The position numbers and the translations under genes are program-made. Positions 1-5,058 of a stretch of DNA of 5,058 nucleotides are shown here, piece after piece (position 1 is the stretch's first letter; the number at the start of each line of letters is the position of its first letter). This DNA is from Methylotenera sp. GTDB lineage: Bacteria > Pseudomonadota > Gammaproteobacteria > Burkholderiales > Methylophilaceae. The notes under the pieces were generated by a model. That model saw only the letters and a list, made by a program, of their open reading frames with translations. It was not told where the DNA came from and searched no databases. The stretch covers positions 1 to 5,058 of the forward strand of contig SXVG01000062.1 of assembly GCA_005791685.1 (NCBI GenBank), in the 5' to 3' direction.

Positions 1-8
1 GTAAAAAG

Positions 9-12
9 TCCT
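9..12 (-). promoter_or_regulatory. Possible Shine-Dalgarno site of a leftward gene beyond the left edge
   Basis: On the minus strand this is AGGA, followed by eight bases to the window edge. That is a normal distance for a start codon lying just outside. It sits downstream of the leftward promoter candidate at 32-61, so the two support each other. The gene itself is not visible, so this is inference from spacing only. Confidence 0.3.
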
Positions 13-31
13 AGTAATAGTACCCCCTGCT

Positions 32-61
32 GTTATATAAGCGATAAGTGTGCCAACTCAA
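32..61 (-). promoter_or_regulatory. Candidate sigma70 promoter, leftward
   Basis: Read on the minus strand, positions 61-56 give TTGAGT (4 of 6 matches to the -35 consensus) and positions 37-32 give TATAAC (5 of 6 matches to the -10 consensus), with an 18-base spacer. The expected transcription start is near position 25. An AGGA follows at 12-9. Together these suggest that a gene read leftward begins just outside the window. The topA terminator lies upstream of it, so it would be an independent transcription unit. The match is good but short motifs like this occur by chance. Confidence 0.4.
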
Positions 62-92
62 TGGATCGCCCACATAAACTCATAAGCGGCTG

Positions 93-112
93 AATATAAA
101 CATATTTATATT
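93..112. repeat. AT-rich perfect inverted repeat (8-bp arms, 4-base spacer)
   Basis: AATATAAA at 93-100 and TTTATATT at 105-112 are exact reverse complements, separated by CATA. The element lies in non-coding DNA, about 30 bases upstream of the -35 of the leftward promoter candidate. Its symmetry and size fit a dimeric regulator site. It is too AT-rich and lacks a GC stem, so a terminator is unlikely. AT-rich palindromes arise easily by chance, so function is unproven. Confidence 0.4.
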
Positions 113-158
113 TATTGTGCTGATTCATGTGGTATGGGTTTGTTCTGCCTGATCGGCT

Positions 159-193
159 ATTGGTGGCTACAAAGGTTGTATGCAACCACCAAT
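159..193. repeat. Inverted repeat with potential stem-loop
   Basis: ATTGGTGG at 159-166 and CCACCAAT at 186-193 are perfect 8-base reverse complements, with 19 bases between them. A competing inner hairpin, GGTTG (174-178) with CAACC (183-187) around a TATG loop, shares bases with the right arm, so the two stems are partly exclusive. No T-tract follows on either strand, so it is not an intrinsic terminator. It could be an operator or a structured RNA element. No function can be assigned. Confidence 0.4.
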
Positions 194-230
194 TGCTGTC
201 GCTGAAGTTGTGGGCCGAGCGCAGAAAAGA

Positions 231-255
231 AAAAAAGCCCTAATAGGGCTTTTTT
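231..255 (-). terminator. Intrinsic terminator of topA, potentially bidirectional
   Basis: Six A residues and GCCC (231-240) pair with GGGC and six T residues (246-255) around a TAATA loop, giving a 10-bp stem. On the minus strand the stem ends in a run of T continuing into TCTTTT. It begins 26 bases after the topA stop codon, the expected place for a factor-independent terminator. The T-run on the plus strand means it could also stop rightward transcripts crossing positions 1-230. Confidence 0.9.
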
Positions 256-280
256 GAGGGTGTCAAAGGCCGCGCTAGGG

Positions 281-2863
281 CTAGGTCTTTTTGCTGGTCG
301 CTTTCTTGACCGGTGTTTTTTTAGCGGCAGCAGGCTTGCTGGCTTTCTTAGGGGCCGCGGTTTTTTTGCTAACCGTTTTCTTGGTGGCGGATTTTTTGGC
401 CGTGGGTTTTTTAGCAGGTTCGCCTTTGGCTATTTTGGCTTTGAGTAATTCCAAGGCTTCGTCCAGTGTCAGCGACTCCGGCTCTATGCTTTTGGGTAGG
501 GTGGCGCGTATCTTCCCGTGCTGTACGTACGGTCCGTAACGGCCAGCAAACACTTCGATTTGACCGTCTTCGTTTGGGTGGCTACCCAGTGAACATAAAG
601 GCGCAGGCCCGCTGTGTGCGGCCGCTAACAAGGCCACCGCACCGGCTAAGTCTATGCTAAATACACTGTCTGTTTTAGGGATGGATTTAAACTTGGCATC
701 GTGATTGATGTAGGGCCCAAAGCGACCTATGTTGGCGACAATTTTTTTATGGGTGTCCGGGTGTAAGCCTAGGTCACGCGGTAGAGACAGCACCATGCTG
801 GCGGTTTCCACGGATAGGTCGGCCAAAGAAATTTCCTTAGGTACGCTGACGCGTTTGGGTTTTTTCTTATCGCCTTCTAGCGCCACGCCTAATTGCAGAT
901 AAGGGCCATAAGGGCCGTTCATCAGCAGCATTTCTTTACCACTGGCGGGGTCTGTACCTATGACGGTCGGTTCATTGGCGGCTTGCGCAGCACCATTTAA
1001 ACTGCGTTTGTAGTCGCATTTTGGCTCGTCGTTGTAGCCGGTGCAACCGATAAACGTACCATAACGGCTCAGTTGCTTTTGCAAGGGCTTGCCGCATTTA
1101 GGGCAAGCTTCGTCTATGCGTTCGTTGCCGGGTCGATCGACGTTGGCTTTGCTGAGTAATTGCTGGTTAAAACCCTGCCAAAACTCCTCCATCAGCGGTA
1201 TCCACTCGCGCTCCCCTTCGGCCACGCTGTCTAAGGCGCTTTCTAGGTTGGCGGTGAAATCGTAATCTACGTATTGGGTGAAATGTTCGGTTAAAAACTT
1301 ATTCACTACCCGGCCGACGTCGGTAGGAGTGAAGCGTTTTTTATCCAATAACACGTACTCACGGTCTTGCAAGGTGCTGATAATGCTGGCATAAGTCGAA
1401 GGGCGGCCTATGCCGTATTCTTCCAATATTTTAACCAAACTGGCTTCACCGTATCTAGGTGGAGGCTCAGTGAAATGCTGCTCACCGACAATTTTTTCTA
1501 CCGTCAGTATTTCACCGGTTTCTAAGTGTGGTAATTTACTCTCGCCTTCTTCTTCCTCGTCGTCCGTGCCTTCCATGTAAACGGCGATAAAGCCAGGGAA
1601 TACCAAGGTTTGACCGGATGCGCGAAATAAATTGGCGTCAGAACCTACGCTTAAATCGACACTCACGGCATCAAATTTAGCCGCAGCCATTTGGCAAGCC
1701 AGCGCGCGTTTCCATATCATTTCATACAGTTTGAATTGCTCGTCAGTTAAGTATTGCCTAAGTTTGGCTGGGGTGCGCTGAATGTCGGTTGGACGTATCG
1801 CTTCATGGGCTTCTTGCGCACTTTTCGATTTTGTTTTGTACATGACGGCCGATTTGGGTAAATAGGCTGCATCAAAATTCTTTTTTACGTAATCCCGAAT
1901 TTGCCCTATGGCTTCGGCCGCCATATTAAACGAGTCGGTACGCATGTAAGTGATTAAACCGACGGTGCCACTGCCGACGTCCACGCCTTCGTACAGTTGT
2001 TGGGCGATACGCATGGCGCGGCTGGTAGTAAAGCTTAGTTTGCGCACGGCCTCTTGTTGCAGGGTGGAGGTGGTGAAAGGGGCGGCTGGGTTGCGGCTAC
2101 GTTGTTTCTTTTCAACGCGCGAAACGGTGGTCTTGCCGGCACTTGCTAGCAAGAGCTTGCCTACCAAGTCGGCTTGTTGATCGTGATTGATCACGGAAAA
2201 TTGTTCTATCTTTTGTTGGTCAAATTGCACCAATTTGGCCGTGAAGCCGTGGCTATGCTTGAGCGCATCTAAATGGATGGACCAATATTCTTGTGATTTA
2301 AACGCTTCTATTTCTAACTCGCGCTCGACGATTAAGCGTAAGGCTGGGCTTTGCACCCTACCCGCCGAAAGACCGCGGCGAATTTTTTTCCACAGTAGCG
2401 GTGATAAATTAAAGCCTACCAAGTAGTCTAAGGCGCGCCTGGCTTGTTGCGCATTGACCATGGCCATGGATATGTCACGCGGCTCGGCGATGGCGTGCTC
2501 CACGGCATTTTTGGTGATTTCATGGAACACCACCCGTTTCATGACTTTGTTTTTAAGTAGATTCTTAGCCTTTAGAATTTCCGCTATATGCCATGAAATG
2601 GCTTCGCCTTCACGGTCCGGATCGGTTGCGAGATAGATGCTGTCAGCGCTTTTTACGGCTTTGGCAATGGCATCCACGTGTTTGCTATTGCGCTCGATAA
2701 GGTCGTATTTCATGGCGAAATCGTGCTCGGTATCGACTGCGCCATTTTTCGGTATGAGATCGCGGACGTGTCCGTAGGAGGCCAGCACCTCAAAATCGCC
2801 ACCCAGGTATTTTTTCAGGGTTTTAGCTTTGGAGGGGGATTCAACTATTAACAGTTTGGACAT
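281..2863 (-). CDS. topA: DNA topoisomerase I (type IA)
   Basis: TopA relaxes negative supercoils by cutting one strand through a 5'-phosphotyrosine link, passing the other strand and resealing, and so balances gyrase. The 860-residue protein opens with a Toprim domain (E8 in VESPSK; D81, D83 and E85 in DPDREGE). The type IA core carries LSAGRVQSPAL at 165-175, PFTTSTLQQEA at 262-272, the catalytic Y306 in TYMRTDS, HEAIRPTD at 353-360 and YGIGRPSTYA at 483-492. One four-cysteine zinc finger follows (C587, C590, C607, C616). After it come three Toprim-type C-terminal repeats marked by GPYGPY (650-655), GRFGPY (713-718) and GRYGPY (774-779), then a Lys-rich tail from 818. E. coli TopA instead has several zinc-finger or zinc-ribbon units and no such tail. 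An in-frame TAG two codons upstream makes this ATG the first possible start. The ribosome site is weak (AGG, 5 bases away). All catalytic residues are present. Confidence 0.98.
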   Translation of the reverse strand: MSKLLIVESPSKAKTLKKYLGGDFEVLASYGHVRDLIPKNGAVDTEHDFAMKYDLIERNSKHVDAIAKAVKSADSIYLATDPDREGEAISWHIAEILKAKNLLKNKVMKRVVFHEITKNAVEHAIAEPRDISMAMVNAQQARRALDYLVGFNLSPLLWKKIRRGLSAGRVQSPALRLIVERELEIEAFKSQEYWSIHLDALKHSHGFTAKLVQFDQQKIEQFSVINHDQQADLVGKLLLASAGKTTVSRVEKKQRSRNPAAPFTTSTLQQEAVRKLSFTTSRAMRIAQQLYEGVDVGSGTVGLITYMRTDSFNMAAEAIGQIRDYVKKNFDAAYLPKSAVMYKTKSKSAQEAHEAIRPTDIQRTPAKLRQYLTDEQFKLYEMIWKRALACQMAAAKFDAVSVDLSVGSDANLFRASGQTLVFPGFIAVYMEGTDDEEEEGESKLPHLETGEILTVEKIVGEQHFTEPPPRYGEASLVKILEEYGIGRPSTYASIISTLQDREYVLLDKKRFTPTDVGRVVNKFLTEHFTQYVDYDFTANLESALDSVAEGEREWIPLMEEFWQGFNQQLLSKANVDRPGNERIDEACPKCGKPLQKQLSRYGTFIGCTGYNDEPKCDYKRSLNGAAQAANEPTVIGTDPASGKEMLLMNGPYGPYLQLGVALEGDKKKPKRVSVPKEISLADLSVETASMVLSLPRDLGLHPDTHKKIVANIGRFGPYINHDAKFKSIPKTDSVFSIDLAGAVALLAAAHSGPAPLCSLGSHPNEDGQIEVFAGRYGPYVQHGKIRATLPKSIEPESLTLDEALELLKAKIAKGEPAKKPTAKKSATKKTVSKKTAAPKKASKPAAAKKTPVKKATSKKT
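284..412 (-). repeat. Lys-rich pentapeptide-periodic tail of TopA
   Basis: The last 43 residues of TopA (818-860) contain 17 lysines, no acidic residues, and otherwise mostly Ala, Thr, Ser and Pro. KK pairs begin at residues 818, 823, 828, 833, 839, 848, 853 and 858, a near five-residue period of the type KKxxx. This resembles histone H1-like bacterial tails and is expected to be disordered and to bind DNA non-specifically. On the plus strand the coding DNA contains runs of six or seven T (316-322, 361-367, 392-397, 407-412), which makes it prone to length change. Confidence 0.8.
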
Positions 2864-2902
2864 GAATGCCTAGGGAGGGCTGTATTTAAAGAAATTAGCG
2901 AG

Positions 2903-2931
2903 ATGATAGCAAGGTAATGCGGATAGTCCAA
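2903..2931 (-). promoter_or_regulatory. topA promoter, extended -10 sigma70 type
   Basis: On the minus strand TTGGAC (2931-2926, 3 of 6 consensus matches) and TATCAT (2908-2903, 5 of 6) are separated by 17 bases, and TGC directly precedes the -10, forming an extended -10 element. The predicted start near 2896 leaves a leader of about 32 bases before the topA ATG. The element lies wholly in the 72-base gap after the ttcA stop codon, so topA can be transcribed apart from ttcA. No terminator is visible after ttcA, so readthrough is also possible. Confidence 0.6.
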
Positions 2932-2935
2932 TAAT

Positions 2936-3838
2936 TTATTTACGAACAAACTCAATCCGCGTGTCATTGCTGGCGGCTATATTGAGCGCATTGTCGGCTT
3001 GGGCGATGTCGCCAAACAAGGGGTCTTCGTCATTCGCTTGGGCCTGACTTAAATTTTTAAAGTCGTATAAATTAAAGTCGGCCAAATGCGAAGGCTCAAC
3101 ATTGCCTATGGCGCGGAAGATATTATTGATTCTGCCAGGTTGTTCGCGCTCCCAAGATTGCAGCATGTCTTTGACTTTCTGCCGCTGTAAATTTTCTTGG
3201 CTACCGCATAAGTCGCAAGGGATGATGGGGAAGGCCATTTGCCTGGCGTAGCTGGCAATGTCTTTTTCGCTGCAATAGGCTAAGGGCCGTATCACGATAT
3301 TTTGTTTGTCGTTGGTGGCCAATTTGGGCGGCATGGCTTTCATTTTTGCCCCAAAAAATAGGTTTAAAAATAAGGTTTCGACGATGTCGTCACGGTGGTG
3401 GCCCAAGGCAATTTTATTGGCACCTAATTCTTTAGCGGTGGTGTAAATGACCCCGCGACGCAGCCGAGAACATAAGGAGCAGGTGGTTTTGCCCTCGGGT
3501 ATTTTTTCTTTGACGATGGAGTAGGTGTCGGCATTGACGATGCGGTAATCGACGCCGAGTTTTTCAAAATAAGCCGGCAAGATATCGGCAGGGAAGCCGG
3601 GTTGCTTTTGATCCAAATTCATGGCGATGAGCTTGAAGTCTATCGGTGCGCGTTCTTGCAAGGCTAGCAAGATCATCAACATGGCGTGCGAGTCTTTGCC
3701 GCCACTCATGCACACCAGCACCGTGTCGCCGTCTTCTATCATGTTGTAATCGCCTATGGCCTTGCCGGTGGCACTGATTAAGCCGTTTCTAAGTTTAATG
3801 AAATTATTGGAGTGCTCGGCAGGTAAATGTTTGATCAT
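2936..3838 (-). CDS. ttcA: tRNA 2-thiocytidine biosynthesis protein TtcA
   Basis: TtcA is a cytoplasmic iron-sulfur enzyme that uses ATP to convert cytidine 32 in the anticodon loop of some tRNAs to 2-thiocytidine. The PP-loop ATP-binding motif SGGKDS is at 45-50. NLDQKQPGFP (74-83), EKIPEGKTTCSLCSRLRRG (111-129), ALGHHRDD (144-151) and IPCDLCGSQ (206-214) match E. coli TtcA almost word for word from memory. C120 and C123 plus a cysteine of the CDLC motif (probably C211) are the expected [4Fe-4S] ligands, and all are present. Length is 300 residues against about 311 in E. coli; the C-terminal 40 residues diverge, as is usual. An in-frame TAG four codons upstream makes this ATG the first possible start, although no clear Shine-Dalgarno sequence precedes it. 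With the upstream reductase gene 53 bases away and no promoter recognised in that gap, cotranscription is likely. Confidence 0.97.
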   Translation of the reverse strand: MIKHLPAEHSNNFIKLRNGLISATGKAIGDYNMIEDGDTVLVCMSGGKDSHAMLMILLALQERAPIDFKLIAMNLDQKQPGFPADILPAYFEKLGVDYRIVNADTYSIVKEKIPEGKTTCSLCSRLRRGVIYTTAKELGANKIALGHHRDDIVETLFLNLFFGAKMKAMPPKLATNDKQNIVIRPLAYCSEKDIASYARQMAFPIIPCDLCGSQENLQRQKVKDMLQSWEREQPGRINNIFRAIGNVEPSHLADFNLYDFKNLSQAQANDEDPLFGDIAQADNALNIAASNDTRIEFVRK

Positions 3839-3891
3839 GGTGTAAGGCTAAGAAAGAAGGGTTTGAGACTTGCGCTTGATGGCTGGGCGGG

Positions 3892-4644
3892 TCAGAGATT
3901 CAAAGAACGTCCGCCGTCTACCGCCAATACATGGCCAGTAATAAACGGCGCATCGGCGATTAAAAATTTAACGGCTTTGGCCACGTCTTCGGCTTCGCCC
4001 ATGCGTTTGAGTAGGGTTTGCTTGATCACGCGCTGCCGGTACACTTCGTCAAATTGTGGGTTGTTTTCTGGCCATTGTACCGGCCCTGGGGCGACTGCAT
4101 TGACTCGCACTTCTGGGCTTAATTCATGGGCTAAGGACTTGGTTAGGGTGACCAAGCCCGCTTTGGCAACGCTGTATACGATGTAGCCTTTTTTGGGGCG
4201 CTCTACGTGCATGTCGGTGATGTTGACGATGCAGCCATGATTTTTGCGTAATTCAGGCGCCGCGGCTTGCGATAAAAATAACGGGGCTTTTAAATTGCTG
4301 CCCATCAGGTCTAGCCATTTCGCTTCATCGATGTCGCCTATTTCGCTGGCGTAATAGGTGGAGGCGTTATTGATGAGCGCGTCTAAGCGGCCAAAATGCC
4401 GGACCGTTTCGGCAATTAAATTGGGTAGGCTGGCTATGTTTAATAAGTCGCCTTGGATGATGGCGACAGAATGGGGGCGTTGCAAATTGAGCTCGGCCTG
4501 CAAGGCTCGGGCTTCGTGCAGCGAACTTTTGTAATGTATCATCAAGTTGGCGCCTGCCGCATGCAACAGACGGCAAGTCGCGGCGCCGACGCGTTTGGCG
4601 CCGCCGGTGATAAGAACCACTTTATTTGTAATGTCAGTATCCAC
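3892..4644 (-). CDS. Pteridine reductase, short-chain dehydrogenase family (FolM/PTR1-like)
   Basis: This is predicted to be an NADPH-dependent reductase of dihydropterins or dihydrofolate, supplying tetrahydro-forms in the cytoplasm. The 250-residue Rossmann protein has TGGAKRVG at 13-20, fitting the TGxxxRxG signature of pteridine reductases rather than the TGxxxGxG of most SDRs. HYKS (37-40), where PTR1 has HYxRS, suggests NADPH use. NNAS (92-95) replaces the usual NNAG. The catalytic set is D144, Y157 and K161: Asp takes the place of the common SDR serine, with the same D-to-Y spacing of 13 that I recall for Leishmania PTR1. The C-terminal ITGHVLAVDGG is typical of SDRs. Translation starts at GTG; an in-frame TAA two codons upstream rules out an earlier start, and AGGA lies 7 bases before it. 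It probably shares a transcript with ttcA. Generic FabG-like activity is the alternative, but the Arg and Asp signatures argue against it. Confidence 0.88.
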   Translation of the reverse strand: MDTDITNKVVLITGGAKRVGAATCRLLHAAGANLMIHYKSSLHEARALQAELNLQRPHSVAIIQGDLLNIASLPNLIAETVRHFGRLDALINNASTYYASEIGDIDEAKWLDLMGSNLKAPLFLSQAAAPELRKNHGCIVNITDMHVERPKKGYIVYSVAKAGLVTLTKSLAHELSPEVRVNAVAPGPVQWPENNPQFDEVYRQRVIKQTLLKRMGEAEDVAKAVKFLIADAPFITGHVLAVDGGRSLNL

Positions 4645-4651
4645 GCTTTAA

Positions 4652-4655
4652 TCCT
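4652..4655 (-). promoter_or_regulatory. Ribosome binding site for the GTG start of the pteridine reductase
   Basis: AGGA on the minus strand lies 7 bases before the GTG at 4644-4642. Together with the in-frame TAA between the site and the start codon it fixes GTG as the initiation codon. Confidence 0.7.
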
Positions 4656-4671
4656 ATCTCTATGGATAGCT

Positions 4672-4679
4672 ATTATAAT
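4672..4679. promoter_or_regulatory. Palindromic ATTATAAT giving divergent overlapping -10 elements
   Basis: The 8-base palindrome contains TATAAT on the plus strand (4674-4679) and TATAAT on the minus strand (4677-4672). Leftward, transcription would start near 4665 and give the reductase a leader of about 21 bases that includes its AGGA site. Rightward, it would start near 4686, about two bases before the methyltransferase ATG, so that mRNA would be almost leaderless. I find no good -35 hexamer at 16-18 bases on either strand, so strength is uncertain. RNA polymerase could occupy only one orientation at a time. Confidence 0.5.
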
Positions 4680-4687
4680 CCAAGTCT

Positions 4688-5058
4688 ATGACTACATTAC
4701 CCAAGCCGTCGGCCTACGCAGAAAAACACAGTGAGCAACTGGGTTTACTTATCCAAGATCGCATAGAAAAAGCCGCTGGCTGGATAGATTTTTCTCAGTT
4801 TATGCAGTTAGCCCTGTATGCGCCAGGCCTGGGTTATTACAGCGCCGGCAGCCAAAAGTTCAGCCAATTACAAAAAGACGGCGGTGATTTTGTGACCGCC
4901 CCGGAAATATCCCCCTTGTTTGGGCGCACTATCGCCCAACAAATGGCGCAAATTTTTCAGATCATGCGCGGCGACCTGCTGGAATTGGGGGCGGGTACGG
5001 GTAAGCTGGCGGCCGAACTGTTGTTGACCTTGGCTGAATTAAACAGCTTACCTCAGCA
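4688..5058 (+). CDS. Class I SAM-dependent methyltransferase, NDUFAF7/MidA family (5' part, cut by window edge)
   Basis: The first 123 residues of the protein are visible and the frame is open to the right edge. The family hallmarks appear in order: LALYAPGLGYYSAG (41-54), GGDFVTAPEISPLFGR (65-80) and the SAM-binding glycine motif LELGAGTGKLA (98-108). Full-length members are about 380-400 residues, so roughly two thirds is missing. The mitochondrial homologue NDUFAF7 methylates an arginine of complex I subunit NDUFS2 during assembly; the bacterial role is inferred from it. An in-frame TAA at 4676-4678 with no start codon after it makes this ATG the first possible start. No Shine-Dalgarno sequence precedes it, which fits the near-leaderless transcript predicted from the TATAAT at 4674-4679. 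It is divergent from the pteridine reductase, with 43 bases between them. Confidence 0.93.
   Translation, partial: MTTLPKPSAYAEKHSEQLGLLIQDRIEKAAGWIDFSQFMQLALYAPGLGYYSAGSQKFSQLQKDGGDFVTAPEISPLFGRTIAQQMAQIFQIMRGDLLELGAGTGKLAAELLLTLAELNSLPQ

Noticed and set aside
127..243. A 38-codon plus-strand reading frame starting at ATG 127 and ending at TAA 241-243
   Set aside because: It has no Shine-Dalgarno sequence, no recognisable product, and its end runs into the stem-loop of the topA terminator.
254..448. Plus-strand reading frames opposite the TopA tail (254-448 and 291-539), rich in Phe, Gly and Leu
   Set aside because: They are antisense shadows of the Lys/Ala-rich repeat coding, where AAA/AAG codons read as TTT/CTT on the other strand. 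The hydrophobic look is a by-product.
2142..2153. Perfect 12-base palindrome CTTGCTAGCAAG
   Set aside because: It lies within topA coding sequence with no second copy or regulatory context seen, so chance is the simplest explanation.
1950..2636. Several 60-79 residue plus-strand frames opposite the topA core
   Set aside because: They overlap the catalytic core of a well-supported gene and show no family motifs or ribosome sites.
3827..4186. A 119-residue plus-strand frame across the reductase 3' end
   Set aside because: It is antisense to the pteridine reductase, which has complete motifs, and shows no recognisable domain.
4367..4734. Minus-strand 69-residue (4367-4576) and plus-strand 93-residue (4453-4734) frames
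   Set aside because: The first lies in another frame of the reductase. The second crosses the divergent promoter region and overlaps the start of the methyltransferase in a different frame.
1..5058. Search for mobile elements, CRISPR arrays, tRNA or rRNA genes, and an undescribed multi-gene system
   Set aside because: No direct-repeat arrays, transposase motifs, target-site duplications or tRNA-like segments were recognised by eye, and all long frames are intact housekeeping families.

Overview
The window is a compact bacterial chromosomal segment holding three leftward housekeeping genes, one rightward gene cut by the right edge, and a 280-base non-coding region at the left. The products are DNA topoisomerase I (topA), the tRNA 2-thiocytidine synthetase TtcA, a short-chain dehydrogenase of the pteridine reductase type, and the N-terminal third of a class I SAM-dependent methyltransferase of the NDUFAF7/MidA (DUF185, COG1565) family. 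Balanced base composition, a long TopA with a single zinc finger and a Lys-rich tail, and a pteridine reductase beside ttcA and this methyltransferase point to a proteobacterium, most likely a betaproteobacterium of moderate GC. This assignment rests on family recall and is not proven here.

Layout, left to right. Positions 1-230 carry no convincing gene. They hold two inverted repeats and, reading leftward, a plausible sigma70 promoter followed by a Shine-Dalgarno match only 8 bases from the edge, so another leftward gene probably starts just outside the window. Positions 231-255 are a strong, nearly palindromic intrinsic terminator that ends topA. topA fills 281-2863. Its own extended -10 promoter sits in the 72-base gap before ttcA (2936-3838). 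The pteridine reductase gene (3892-4644) lies 53 bases upstream of ttcA, with no promoter visible between them, so these two are probably cotranscribed. A 43-base divergent gap contains a palindromic ATTATAAT that supplies a consensus -10 hexamer to both strands. The methyltransferase gene starts at 4688 and runs off the right edge.

The genes serve separate core processes: DNA supercoiling control (TopA), tRNA anticodon-loop thiolation (TtcA), reduced pterin/folate supply (pteridine reductase) and probable protein arginine methylation linked to respiratory complex I assembly (methyltransferase, by homology to the mitochondrial protein). I see no mobile element, CRISPR array, tRNA or rRNA, and no sign of an undescribed multi-gene system. 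The points most worth a second look are the shared -10 palindrome with a predicted leaderless or near-leaderless methyltransferase mRNA, the five-residue KK-periodic tail of TopA, the PTR1-like catalytic triad of the reductase, and the regulatory-looking left intergenic region.
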